Positions 33,818-44,425 are shown, counted from the stretch's first letter. The stretch is 64,000 nucleotides of DNA from Sphingomonas sp. IC081 (GCF_006874585.1 NZ_CP029762.1:527922-591921); one strand, 5' to 3'. Numbers and translations: made by a program. Notes: a model not told the origin generated them from the sequence alone.

Positions 33818-34620
33818 GGTCGTTCTCCCTCGGTGACGGAATAGCTGAGCGCGTACGTGTAGCTGCGCGCCGGATCGGCGCCGCTCGCGGCCACCCGGTG
33901 GCGGGTCATGGCGAAGTAGAGCCCGGCCCGCGGCGCGGTGATGGCAAAGCGGCCCTGCGCATCGCTGACGATCAGCGGCAGGCGCACATTCTCACCGTCT
34001 CCAGCCTGCGCCTCTTCCACTTCGACATCGGCCCCGGCGAGCGGCTTGCCATCGAACAGCAACTGGAATTCGGCAGGCTTGCCCGCCCGGATCGCGTCGG
34101 GATGGGTGATCGCACGGTATTCAAGGCCCTTGCCGGTCGGCGTGAGCGCGGCGGCCGTCGGCGCGCCGCGGGTGACGTAGGCCTCGGCCCTGGTCACGCT
34201 CTGCATGTCCACCGGCGCGACCCCGGCAGGCAGCGGGCGGCGCGGATCGATGAATTCCCAGACCCCGTCGATCAGCGCCGCCTTGGCGATCCGGCCCATG
34301 CGCGCGCCGCTGCTGATGCGATAGGTGCCCTGCATCGGGGTCGGCACTTCCAGTACCGTGAGGTCGCGCAGCACGACCGGTTTCAGCGCGGTGCGGGCGC
34401 CATCGGGGGCGACGACGTGGAAAAGGTCGGACTGCATGGCGATGGCGGGCACGAAGACATGCTCGCTGAACGCGGCCTCGACGCTGACATGGTCCTGCGC
34501 GGCGAGCGTGAATCCGTTCGGCAGCAGATAGGGTGAATGCGCCAGGGCCGGCGGGGCCGTGAAGGCGGCGGCCAGCGCGGCGCACGCCAGAGCCGACCGG
34601 TAGCGGGCTTGTTGTTTCAT
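33814..34620 (-). CDS. DUF4198 periplasmic protein
   Basis: 268 residues. Signal peptide ending AHS (PPALAHSPYLLPNGF), then a DUF4198 (NikM/GH25-related) beta-sandwich with PYLLP at the mature N-terminus and a C-terminal LYFAMTRHRVAA strand. DUF4198 proteins are common beside TonB receptors and metal transporters, with unproven roles. Start at 34620 is supported by GGAAGGACATTCC-type purines upstream. Forms an operon with the EF-hand gene and reads divergently from the heme receptor, sharing a 308-base control region. Confidence 0.82.
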   Translation of the reverse strand: MKQQARYRSALACAALAAAFTAPPALAHSPYLLPNGFTLAAQDHVSVEAAFSEHVFVPAIAMQSDLFHVVAPDGARTALKPVVLRDLTVLEVPTPMQGTYRISSGARMGRIAKAALIDGVWEFIDPRRPLPAGVAPVDMQSVTRAEAYVTRGAPTAAALTPTGKGLEYRAITHPDAIRAGKPAEFQLLFDGKPLAGADVEVEEAQAGDGENVRLPLIVSDAQGRFAITAPRAGLYFAMTRHRVAASGADPARSYTYALSYSVTEGERP

Positions 34621-34685
34621 GGAATGTCCTTCCCTCTGGAAGCAGGCTGCGAAAGTTCGTGTCGCGCTGGTCCCACAAATCCTAT

Positions 34686-34700
34686 TGCGAATCAATAGCA
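34686..34700. promoter_or_regulatory. Candidate Fur box in the divergent heme-receptor region
   Basis: TGCGAATCAATAGCA matches the 7-1-7 Fur consensus TGATAATCATTATCA at 11 of 15 positions and overlaps a perfect CTATTG-N5-CAATAG inverted repeat (34682-34698). It lies 66 bases upstream of the DUF4198 gene. A second, weaker candidate (34895-34910, about 13 of 19 to the E. coli 19-mer on the minus strand) lies just before the heme receptor start. Confidence 0.5.
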
Positions 34701-34797
34701 TTAAGATAGAGGAGCGAATCAGGGGCATCGGACGGATGCCTTGCCCTCGCCCGCCATGCGCCTCGCTTGGCTCTCCGTTCGCCCGCCGTGTGCGCGG

Positions 34798-34841
34798 CCT
34801 GTGCCCAGCCTGTGCCCAGCCTGTGCCCGGCCTGCACTCGG
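34798..34841. repeat. 11-bp tandem repeat, about four copies
   Basis: CCTGTGCCCAG occurs twice (34798-34808, 34809-34819), then CCTGTGCCCGG (34820-34830) and the diverged CCTGCACTCGG (34831-34841). It lies in the middle of the 308-base divergent region between the DUF4198 and heme receptor genes, one helical turn per unit. Confidence 0.75.
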
Positions 34842-34928
34842 CATGTCGGCCACCGGGGCGTGCCCGCTATTGGGCACGATCACGTCCATCTATTGCTATT
34901 GCTTCTCATTCGTGAAAGGGTCCAGAAC

Positions 34929-37199
34929 ATGATTACCGCGCTGCTGACAGGAACGAGCAGGATCGGCATTGGCCGTGGCACCAACGGGGGCACCAGCAGG
35001 GGCATTGGCGGGGGCATGGCCTCGGCCGCCGCGTTGATGCTTCTGCTCCCCGGCGCTCCGGCGCTGGCGCAGGCCGCGGACAGCCCGGACGATACCGTCC
35101 GCCTCGGTTCGTTCCCGGTCAGGGCCAAGGCCGAAGACACCGCCGATGCCGAGCGCAGCGCCAGCGGCAAGCCCCGCGTGCTCACGACCACGACGACCGC
35201 CGAGACCCTGCGCGAACGCATGGTCGACAGCCTGTCGGACTATGCCCGCCGCGTCGATGCCGGGGTAAACTTCAACCCGCAGAACCAGTCGATCAACATT
35301 CGCGGCCTCGACGCCAACCGCGTGCTCACCACCATCGACGGCATCCGCACCCCCTGGCTCAACGACGGCGCGCGCGGCGTGCAGGGCGGCGTCGCCTTGT
35401 TCGACTTCAACGCGCTCACCGCCATCGACGTGGTGAAGAGCGCCGATTCCAGCTTCTTCGGCACCGGCGCCCTGGCCGGCACGCTGGCGCTGCGCACGCT
35501 CGATCCCGAGGACCTGCTGGTGGACGGCAAGGTCCAGGCAGGCCTTGGCAAGGTCACGTATGACAGCGCCAGCGACAGTGCCTACATCAACCAGGCTGCC
35601 GCCGTGCGCAGCAAGGATACCCTGCTGCTGATCCAGGGCGGCTACCAGAACGGCAACGAGACCAGGAACCAGGGCGATACCGGCGGCACCGGATCGACCC
35701 GCACCGATGCCAATCCCGCCAGCTACGACCAGCTCAACCTGCTGGTGAAGCTGCACCAGTACCTGCCCGGCGGACACCGCCTTGGCCTGACCGGCGAGAT
35801 CTTCTCGCGCGACTATGACGAGAACACGCTGACCTCGGTGGGCTCCACCTATTCCGCCTACAACACCCAGAACAAGACCAAGCGCAAGCGCATCTCGGGC
35901 AGCTACGACTACCAGGGCGACGGCGGCGCGATCCGCGAGGCGCACCTGACCGGTTACTGGCAGCGCAGCAACCTCGAAACCTACACCGCCGGCGAGCGCC
36001 TGACCGCGCCCATCGGCACGTACATCCGCGACAGCGACCTGGAGGTCGAGATGTACGGCCTGAGCGGCGCGATCACCACCGACTTCCAGACCGGCCCGTT
36101 CTCGCATGCGGTCACGCTCGCGGGAGAGGCCTATCGCACCAATACCAGCCAGTACGCCGCCGGGCAGGACAACTGTACCGCCGCGATCTATTCCTGCTCG
36201 TTCCTGCACGTGAACCAGTCGGACATGCCGACCGTGCACGGCACCGATCTCGGCCTCGTCCTCCAGGACCGCATCGGCGTCGGCGCGGCGCCGTGGCTGC
36301 ACGTGACCCCGGGCATCCGCTACGACTATTATCGCCGTTCGCCGCAGGATACGCCCAGCTATACCGAGAATGCCGCCTACGAAGGGCTGCCCGCCAGGTC
36401 CTCGGACCACCACTGGTCACCCAAGGTGCTGGTGGAGGCCGAAGTGCTTTCCGGGCTGACGCTCTACGGCCAGTACGCGCAGGCCTTCCGCGCGCCTTCC
36501 GCGACCGAACTGTACCTCACCTATGGCGGCACCGGCAGCTACGTCAGCGTCGGCACGCCGGAACTCAAGCCCGAAACCAGCAAGGGTTACGAATTCGGCG
36601 TCCACTACGGCGATGCCCGCCGGGGCCTGCGCGTGGCCTACTATCGCAACAAGTACCGCAACTTCATCGACACCGTGACGACCACGGCGGCCGCCGCCGG
36701 CCTGTCGGGCAGCTATCCCTTCGGTGTGTTCAAGTACATGAACCTCGATCGCGTGCGCATCTACGGCATCGAGGCGAGCGGCAACTGGGAATTCTCGAAG
36801 CATTGGCGGACCTGGGCCTCGCTGGCCTATACGAACGGCAAGAACACCGAGGACGACTACCACCTGAACTCCATCCCGCCGCTGCGGGCGGTGCTGGGTC
36901 TTGGCTATACGCACGACACCTTCGGCCTCGACCTTTCGGGAACGGTCGCCGGATCGCGCAACAAGGTCGAGAACCCCGCGTCGGACCTCAACAAGACGCC
37001 GAGCTACGGCATCATCGATGCCAGCGCCTGGATCCAGCCCGCCTTTGCCAAGGGCCTGCGGCTCCAGGTCGGCGTCTACAACCTGCTCGACAAGACCTAC
37101 TTCAACGCGCTCGACCTGCCCGACAGCGGCAGCATCCCGCAGCTGTTCTACTCGCAACCCGGCCGCACCGTGAAGGCGACCGCGCTGATCTCGTTCTGA
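34929..37199 (+). CDS. TonB-dependent heme/hemoglobin receptor
   Basis: 756 residues. Signal peptide, then an N-terminal VRLGSFPVRAK TonB-box region, plug domain with NIRGLDANRVLTTIDGIRTPW and VVKSADSSFFGTGALAG, and a barrel containing GQYAQAFRAPSATELY before the C-terminal VKATALISF. The plug and FRAPSATE segments fit the TonB-dependent hemoglobin/heme receptor family. The next gene is a heme oxygenase, which strongly supports a role in taking up heme as an iron source. I start at the ATG at 34929 (GAAAGGG upstream); the frame extends to 34767 through the tandem repeat without similarity. Confidence 0.9.
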   Translation: MITALLTGTSRIGIGRGTNGGTSRGIGGGMASAAALMLLLPGAPALAQAADSPDDTVRLGSFPVRAKAEDTADAERSASGKPRVLTTTTTAETLRERMVDSLSDYARRVDAGVNFNPQNQSINIRGLDANRVLTTIDGIRTPWLNDGARGVQGGVALFDFNALTAIDVVKSADSSFFGTGALAGTLALRTLDPEDLLVDGKVQAGLGKVTYDSASDSAYINQAAAVRSKDTLLLIQGGYQNGNETRNQGDTGGTGSTRTDANPASYDQLNLLVKLHQYLPGGHRLGLTGEIFSRDYDENTLTSVGSTYSAYNTQNKTKRKRISGSYDYQGDGGAIREAHLTGYWQRSNLETYTAGERLTAPIGTYIRDSDLEVEMYGLSGAITTDFQTGPFSHAVTLAGEAYRTNTSQYAAGQDNCTAAIYSCSFLHVNQSDMPTVHGTDLGLVLQDRIGVGAAPWLHVTPGIRYDYYRRSPQDTPSYTENAAYEGLPARSSDHHWSPKVLVEAEVLSGLTLYGQYAQAFRAPSATELYLTYGGTGSYVSVGTPELKPETSKGYEFGVHYGDARRGLRVAYYRNKYRNFIDTVTTTAAAAGLSGSYPFGVFKYMNLDRVRIYGIEASGNWEFSKHWRTWASLAYTNGKNTEDDYHLNSIPPLRAVLGLGYTHDTFGLDLSGTVAGSRNKVENPASDLNKTPSYGIIDASAWIQPAFAKGLRLQVGVYNLLDKTYFNALDLPDSGSIPQLFYSQPGRTVKATALISF

Positions 37200-37243
37200 C
37201 CCCGCCCCGACCCGATCCTTCCCAGAAAGGCCCGCACCCCGTC

Positions 37244-37846
37244 ATGCCCCAACCCGCCGACAACGCGCTGCTGCCCACGCTGGTTCACGCGCTCCGCACC
37301 GCGACCCACGACATGCACGATCGTCTCGACAAGGCGATCATGGCCGCCGATCCCTTCTCCAGCCTGCCGGGCTATGGCCGGTTCCTGGAAATGCAGTTCC
37401 TGTTCCACCGCGACATCGCCGCGCTCTACGCCAGCGAGGCGCTGCGCTACATCCTGCCGGGCCTCGCCGGACGCCAGCGCCTCGATCTCATCGAGGCGGA
37501 CCTCGCCGATCTCGGCCGGCAATTGCCGACGGGTCATGGCACCCCTGCCTTCACGCCGGGCGGGCCGCTCGACGTGCCCGAGGCCCTTGGCTGGCTCTAC
37601 GTGGCGGAAGGGTCGAACATGGGGGCGGCGCTGCTGCGCAAGGAAGCGGCCAGGATCGGACTTTCCGACCATCACGGTGCCCGCCACCTCGCTCCCGCGC
37701 CGGAAGGGCCGGCCGCGCACTGGCGTGCCTTTGTTGCCGAACTCAACGCGGCCGATCTCACGCCGGAGGAGGAACAACGTGCCGTCGCCGGAGCCAGGGC
37801 CGCCTTCGAACGGGTCCGGTCGCTTGCCGATGCCTGCTTCGCCTGA
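37244..37846 (+). CDS. Biliverdin-producing heme oxygenase
   Basis: 200 residues, all-helical. The proximal heme ligand is the His in RTATHDMHDRLD, and WLYVAEGSNMGAALLRKE is the distal-helix region of bacterial HemO/BphO-type enzymes. It opens heme to biliverdin, CO and Fe(II). Starts 44 bases after the heme receptor with an AGAAAGG ribosome site, so the two are likely one operon and both iron-controlled. The BphO role in phytochrome chromophore supply is less likely because no phytochrome gene is present. Confidence 0.88.
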   Translation: MPQPADNALLPTLVHALRTATHDMHDRLDKAIMAADPFSSLPGYGRFLEMQFLFHRDIAALYASEALRYILPGLAGRQRLDLIEADLADLGRQLPTGHGTPAFTPGGPLDVPEALGWLYVAEGSNMGAALLRKEAARIGLSDHHGARHLAPAPEGPAAHWRAFVAELNAADLTPEEEQRAVAGARAAFERVRSLADACFA

Positions 37847-38297
37847 GCGGCCGAGCAGCACCGAGGACCTGCTCCGACGCGGGCGGGCATCCCGCTGGGC
37901 CTGGCTGGTGCTGGGCCTGGCGCTGGTCGGCATCGGCGTGGTCGGGATCTTTGTCCCGCTGCTGCCGACCACGGATTTCATGATCCTTGCCTTGCCCTGC
38001 TTCGCCCGCTCGTCGCCGAAGCTGGAAGCCTGGCTGCTCGATCATCCCCGCTTCGGCCCCGGGCTTCGCGCCTGGCGGGCGGAGCGGGCGATCCCGCGTC
38101 ACGCCAAATATGCCTCATGGATCGGCATGACCATCGGCTTCGCCTCGTTCTGCCTCATCGCCCATCCGCGCCCGATCATCGCGCTCACGGTGGCGCTGGT
38201 GCTGCTGGGATGCGCGGTCTGGGTCGGCAGACGGCGCGAGCCGGGCCGGACGCCGCGCGAAACCGAAGCGGAAAGCGCCGAGGCCGTGAACCCCTGA
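37830..38297 (+). CDS. YbaN/DUF454 inner-membrane protein
   Basis: About 155 residues with three or more hydrophobic segments (WAWLVLGLALVGIGVVGIFVPLLPTTDF is the family signature region). Function unknown across the DUF454 family, though members often sit next to heme or iron genes. I give the ATG at 37830. A GTG at 37779 with a strong GGAGGAGG before it is a real alternative adding 17 residues, but that purine run also encodes acidic residues of the heme oxygenase. Overlaps the heme oxygenase 3' end. Confidence 0.8.
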   Translation: MPASPERPSSTEDLLRRGRASRWAWLVLGLALVGIGVVGIFVPLLPTTDFMILALPCFARSSPKLEAWLLDHPRFGPGLRAWRAERAIPRHAKYASWIGMTIGFASFCLIAHPRPIIALTVALVLLGCAVWVGRRREPGRTPRETEAESAEAVNP

Positions 38298-38316
38298 ACG
38301 GCGCCATCGAAGGCGC

Positions 38317-38368
38317 CCTTGCCCAATCGACCTTGCCCAATCGACCTGCCCACTACGACCTGCCCACC
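38317..38368. repeat. 14-bp tandem repeat, about 3.7 copies
   Basis: CCTTGCCCAATCGA appears exactly twice (38317-38330, 38331-38344), followed by the diverged CCTGCCCACTACGA (38345-38358) and a partial CCTGCCCACC (38359-38368). It lies in the 212-base gap between the DUF454 and ABC-F genes, which holds nothing else I recognise. Confidence 0.75.
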
Positions 38369-38509
38369 TGATGCTTGCCTGCACGGACCGTCCTGCGCTA
38401 CAAGCCTGTTTCCCATCGACCGTGATGGCCACCAAGCGAACGGAACTGCAAGACCATGTGATCCCTGCCTGACCGCAATGCCCATCCCGCCTTGCCTTCA
38501 GGAAGTTCC

Positions 38510-40186
<1,677 letters not shown>

Positions 40187-40826
40187 ATGCCGTCAAGGAC
40201 AAAGCGGGTCATCGCCGCCCGGATCGCGGCGTCGTCCGCCATGCCGTCGGGATAGAGCCAGTCCTTGAACAGCACGCAGCCCAGCACCGCGGCGAAGCTG
40301 ATCCGCACCATCAATTCCGGCGGCAGCTTGTCCTCGCCGCCGGTGCGGCGGCGCACCACGTCGGCACCGCGCGCGAAGTAGGCCTGCAGCGCGTCGACAC
40401 CGCCCATGCCGGGCACGTCCGCATCCTTGCCGGTCTCGGCCACGATGAGCGAACGGAACATGCGCTGGTGTTGCTCGATGAAGTCCTGCAATTCGGCGAT
40501 GTAGGATCGCGCCTGCAGCTCCCTCGGCGCGGCACCGGCAGCCGGACTGGCCGCCATGAAGGCCTGCAGATGCTGGTCCAGCGGCCGCTGGATGGCTTCG
40601 CGGAACAGTTCCGCCTTCGAATCGAAGTAGCGGAAGATCTGGGTTTCGGTGGTCTGCGCAAGCGCCGCGATGGCGGCGGTCGTCGCCCCGGAAAATCCGA
40701 ACGCGCAGTATTCCGCCTCGGCGGCCCGCAGGATCGCCTCGCGCAGCTGCGAGGGGGATCGTCTCTGCCGGGGCCTCTCGCCCTTCGTGGCTTCGTTGTT
40801 GCGCGGCAAACTCTCGCTCCGTGCGG

Positions 40827-42059
40827 CTACCATCGCCGCCTACGTTGGCATGCCCGGACGCGCCGGGCAATTTCCTCGCGCCGCTGGTCAGGCGTCACGA
40901 CCGGCGTGTCGATGGGCAGGTACGCCCGAAGGTCCGCCAGTTTCACGCGCGTGATCGTCGGCACCGGCGCGCTGCTGCAATCGTACCAGCGCCCATAGAT
41001 ACCGCCCTCGGTATAGCCCGCCGGATCCAGCCAGTTCGGCACGCCGGGATCGCGAAGCGCGATGACGCCGCGAAACCGCCCGTCCGAGGAGAGCCGTGCC
41101 ATCGCCCCGTTGGTGCTGGAAAGCCGGTAGACATATTCGAGCGCGTTGAAGAGCGGATCGTTGAGCTGAATGTTCCAGTACGGCGCGCGTTCGGGAATTT
41201 CGGTCTCGACGATCAGCGCCTCGTCCTCGGCCAGCTGGAAACAGGCGGGCCAGTAGACCTGCTTGACCAGCGCCCCGGGCATGCGCACCGGCTCGAAGAC
41301 GTTGAAGCCCACGCGCTCCTTCACGCCGTTCTGCATGGGATAGTAGAGACGGGTCTTGCGTCCCGGAAAACGGGCCATCTCGCGCATGCGCCCGGCAATC
41401 TCGGCGGGCGACAGGCGCGGCTTGGGCGGTACCGGATCGAGACATTCGATCGTGAGCTGCGGGTCGGTCTCGGTTTCCCAGTCGTACATGCGATAGCGCA
41501 CGTACATGCCGCCAGCCTGCGGATCGATCGGCGCCCAGTGCCCGGTGTGGCCGGCGGGGCGCTCGGCACTGAACAGGATCTCGAAGTCCTCGCCGGGCGC
41601 GATGCCGAGGTCGTCGCAGTCCACCTCGTTATGACCGCCGGGTTGCGGCATGTGATCGACGGTGCCGGACAGCGCCTTCTGCGTGGTGAACGAAAGTATC
41701 CGGCACGTGCCCCGGTTGCCCGCGACCCGGTAGCGCAGATCGCCCCGGATCGGGCTCTGCACGTAGATGTCGTCGGGATTGGGCTGCAGCGTATAGGCCG
41801 GGTTCCACAGCGGCGCCCAATCGGGATGCTCGGCATCGGCGTGGAAGTACATGAAATAGGCATAGGACAGGCTGCTCATCGTCTGTCGGTAGAGATCGGC
41901 GCGATAAGCCGGATCGTCCGGCCGCCAGGTCTGCCCGAGATTGGCCACCGCGCTTTCGAGATCGCTCAGGCATTCGAGGATCGATGCCGGAGCCGCTTGT
42001 GCTTCCGTTTCATGCGCCACGGGTCCACTCCCTTTGCCCATTTCAGCGAGGCCGTTCAT
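40827..42059 (-). CDS. DUF1214 domain protein
   Basis: 410 residues, no signal peptide. The C-terminal DUF1214 domain is recognisable by PYWNIQLNDPLFNALEYVYR and the later RFRGVIALRDPGVPNWLDP segment; an N-terminal region resembles DUF1254-like partners. Function unknown; DUF1254/1214 proteins appear in many proteobacterial accessory clusters. I start at the ATG at 42059; the frame extends to 42122 through the operator-like palindrome. First gene of a pair with the TetR regulator. Confidence 0.82.
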   Translation of the reverse strand: MNGLAEMGKGSGPVAHETEAQAAPASILECLSDLESAVANLGQTWRPDDPAYRADLYRQTMSSLSYAYFMYFHADAEHPDWAPLWNPAYTLQPNPDDIYVQSPIRGDLRYRVAGNRGTCRILSFTTQKALSGTVDHMPQPGGHNEVDCDDLGIAPGEDFEILFSAERPAGHTGHWAPIDPQAGGMYVRYRMYDWETETDPQLTIECLDPVPPKPRLSPAEIAGRMREMARFPGRKTRLYYPMQNGVKERVGFNVFEPVRMPGALVKQVYWPACFQLAEDEALIVETEIPERAPYWNIQLNDPLFNALEYVYRLSSTNGAMARLSSDGRFRGVIALRDPGVPNWLDPAGYTEGGIYGRWYDCSSAPVPTITRVKLADLRAYLPIDTPVVTPDQRREEIARRVRACQRRRRW

Positions 42060-42071
42060 GCGTTTTCGGCC

Positions 42072-42091
42072 TAGATAGTGTGCGCTACCTA
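42072..42091. promoter_or_regulatory. TetR-type palindromic operator
   Basis: TAGATAG (42072-42078) and CTACCTA (42085-42091) are inverted half-sites (6 of 7 matching) with a 6-base spacer, 13 bases upstream of the DUF1214 start. A 20-bp palindrome at this position is typical of TetR repressors; the co-transcribed TetR gene is the obvious candidate. The rest of the 205-base gap to the sulfotransferase shows nothing further. Confidence 0.55.
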
Positions 42092-42264
42092 AACGCCCCC
42101 CGGGCAAGGACCGCGCCTGCATGACCGCCCCCGGGATATGGCACCGCGGCCCAGCAAGACAGCATTGACTATCTTATCGCCCTACCGAACCATCCCGGCC
42201 GCAAACAGGAGCAGGCGGCGGCATCAGCAGCGCCCCGCCGCCATTGGTGAGAAGGCATGCCGTC

Positions 42265-43278
42265 ATGGACCTGAGCTACGATCCCCCCAGCGCCTTCCGC
42301 CACGCCGGCGACAGGCTGCACGCATTGGTCGCCGCCGAAATCGACAGCGATGATTTCGGCCCCGGCGACTATCTCCCGGGCCTTGACGCCTACCTCCACG
42401 CGATGGACTACGACCCGCGCTTCCATGCCGAGGGCCGGCGCGCGGCATGGGGCAGGATCGTGTGCGCCCTGCGCGGCCGCGCCCATGCCTACCGGGCCAT
42501 GCGCGAAAATCCTGGCTTCGCGGGCCACGATGTCGTCAGCCCGGTGGTCATCACCGGGGTTCCGCGCACCGGCACCACGCCCTCCACCGCCTGATTGCGC
42601 TCGACCCGCGCTTCCAGGGGCTGCAGACCTGGCTTGCCGATGCCCCGATGCCGCGTCCACCAATCGAGGACTGGAGCGACTATCCGCAGTTCCGCCGCAC
42701 GGCCGCCATCCTACGCCCATTACCGGCGCTGCCTGCAATTGATCGGCAGCAGCGCGCCCGGCCGGCGCTGGCTGCTCAAGAACCCCGGTCATATCGAGAA
42801 CCTCGACCTGCTCTTCGCGGTCTTTCCCGATGCACGCGTGATCCAGACCCATCGCGATCCGGGCAAGGCGCTCCCTTCCCTCGTCTCGCTGCTGATGAAC
42901 CTGCATCCGATGTTCGAGCAAGGCCGCCTGCAGGAGCGCCGCGAGACGATGCTGATCCGCGAGGTCGCCAAGCGGGCGGAGGCGACCGAAAAGGCCGACC
43001 GGGTGCGGCGCGCTCATCCCGGGCAAGTGCTCGACGTGATCCATGCCGATTTCCATGCCGACCCGATGGCCGTGCTGGAGCGGATCTACGCGTTCATCGC
43101 CATGGACATTCCCGATGCCACCCGCACCGCCTTCGCGGCGAGGATTGCCGCCAGGCCCGAGCTGGCGCGCGGCCGGCACCGTTATGACATCGCCGACTTC
43201 GGAATGACCGAAGACCAGGCGCGCGAGCCGTTCCGCACCTATATCGAGCGTTACGACCTCATGGAGCCACGCCGGTGA
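42265..43278 (+). pseudogene. Sulfotransferase family gene broken by two compensating frameshifts
   Basis: The N-terminal part (from ATG 42265, GAGAAGG upstream) runs to VVITGVPRTGTT, the PAPS 5'-phosphosulfate loop, then hits TGA at 42592-42594. The continuation ALHRLIALDPRFQGLQTW is one frame over (one base missing near 42573-42582). At about 42695-42720 the frame shifts back, giving HYRRCLQLIGS and then WLLKNPGHIENLDLLF, the HRDPGKALPS 3'-phosphate motif and a normal C-terminus to 43278. Intact, it would be about 337 residues and sulfate or bind a small molecule. Either a recent pseudogene or two sequencing errors. Its stop overlaps the next start. Confidence 0.8.
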
Positions 43279-44282
43279 GAGCGGCCATCTATCCCGGCCA
43301 CGGCGGGCCGGTGACCATCGAGACCCTCGCCGATCCGCGTCCGGCCCCGGGCGAAGTGCTGATCCGCGTCTCGCGCTGCGGTATCTGCGGAACCGATCTT
43401 GCCATGACCCGCGGCGGGGCATGGGATTACGGCAGCGGCGTGCAGTTCGGTCACGAATATGCGGGCGAGATCGTCGAACTCGGCCGCGAGGTTTCCGCCT
43501 TCCGGGTCGGGGACCGCATCGCCGTGATGCCCTCCCTCGCCTGCGGACGGTGCACCGGCTGCCGCGCCCATGGCAATGCCGTGCTGTGCCAGGACAAGCA
43601 GGGCTCGGCCATACTGGGCTTTTCCGAACTGGCCGCGATCCCGCAAGGCGCCGCCACAAAGCTGCCCGCGGTGTTGTCGATGGCCGACGGCGCCCTGATC
43701 GAGCCGCTGGCGATCAGCCTTTACGGCGTGCAGCTGGCCGCGATCCGCCCGGGGGACAGCGTGCTGGTGCTGGGCGCGGGCAGCGTGGCGCTTTACGCGA
43801 TCTACTGGGCGCGCCGGATGGGCGCGGGGCGGATCGCGGTCATGTCTCGCTCACCGCGCCGTGCTGCGCTGGCGCTGGACATGGGGGCGGAGCGTTTCAT
43901 CGCCTTTGGCGAGAACGAAGCGGGCGAACGCCTCGAGGCGCTGGGCTGGGCCCCGGCCGTCGTGCTCGAATGTGTCGGCGCGCAAGGGATGCTGATGAAG
44001 GCGCTGAGCCATGTCGCCCCGCTGGGCCGGATCCTGAGCCTCGGCTTCTGTACCGCGCCCGACCCGGTGATCCCGGCCCTGGGCTCCCACAAGTGCGCGT
44101 CGATCCAGTTCTCGGTCGGCTATTCGATGCGCGAATTCCTGTACATCGCGGACCAGGTCGACAAGGGACACGTCGATCCCAAAAGGACAATCTCCAGCAC
44201 CGTCACGCTGGACGAATTGCCTGCAACGCTGGCCATGCTGCGCAGCCCGAATGCCGAAACAAAGGTGCATGTGACGTTCTAG
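43275..44282 (+). CDS. Zinc-dependent alcohol dehydrogenase (MDR family)
   Basis: 335 residues from GTG 43275, overlapping the sulfotransferase stop (GTGA). Catalytic zinc ligands Cys in CGICGTD and the GHEYAG histidine/glutamate are present. The structural-zinc loop has cysteines in CGRCTGCRAHGNAVLC. A Rossmann motif follows (VLVLGAGSVALYA). It oxidises an alcohol or polyol with NAD(P)+, substrate unknown. Translational coupling to a broken gene may reduce its expression. Confidence 0.88.
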   Translation: MRAAIYPGHGGPVTIETLADPRPAPGEVLIRVSRCGICGTDLAMTRGGAWDYGSGVQFGHEYAGEIVELGREVSAFRVGDRIAVMPSLACGRCTGCRAHGNAVLCQDKQGSAILGFSELAAIPQGAATKLPAVLSMADGALIEPLAISLYGVQLAAIRPGDSVLVLGAGSVALYAIYWARRMGAGRIAVMSRSPRRAALALDMGAERFIAFGENEAGERLEALGWAPAVVLECVGAQGMLMKALSHVAPLGRILSLGFCTAPDPVIPALGSHKCASIQFSVGYSMREFLYIADQVDKGHVDPKRTISSTVTLDELPATLAMLRSPNAETKVHVTF

Positions 44283-44286
44283 GCGG

Positions 44287-44309
44287 CCCCACCCCACCCC
44301 ACCCCACCC
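44287..44309. repeat. CCCCA pentamer tandem repeat with G-quadruplex potential on the minus strand
   Basis: Four CCCCA units plus CCC follow directly after the alcohol dehydrogenase stop. The complementary strand reads (GGGGT)n with five G runs, enough to form an intramolecular G-quadruplex. A second imperfect repeat of GGCCCC(A/G)CCCG lies at about 44314-44338. Confidence 0.75.
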
Positions 44310-44425
44310 GGAAGGCCCCACCCGTAAGGCCCCGCCCGGCAGGTCTTCTTGCAGCAGGTACTGCAACATTCGTGAAATATCGCGGCGTGAATTGCGAACT
44401 ACAGCATCGGCGATCCGACCGGCCC

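Noticed and set aside
44287..44338. CRISPR-like array of C-rich repeats
   Set aside because: Pentamer repeats without spacers; no cas genes in the window.
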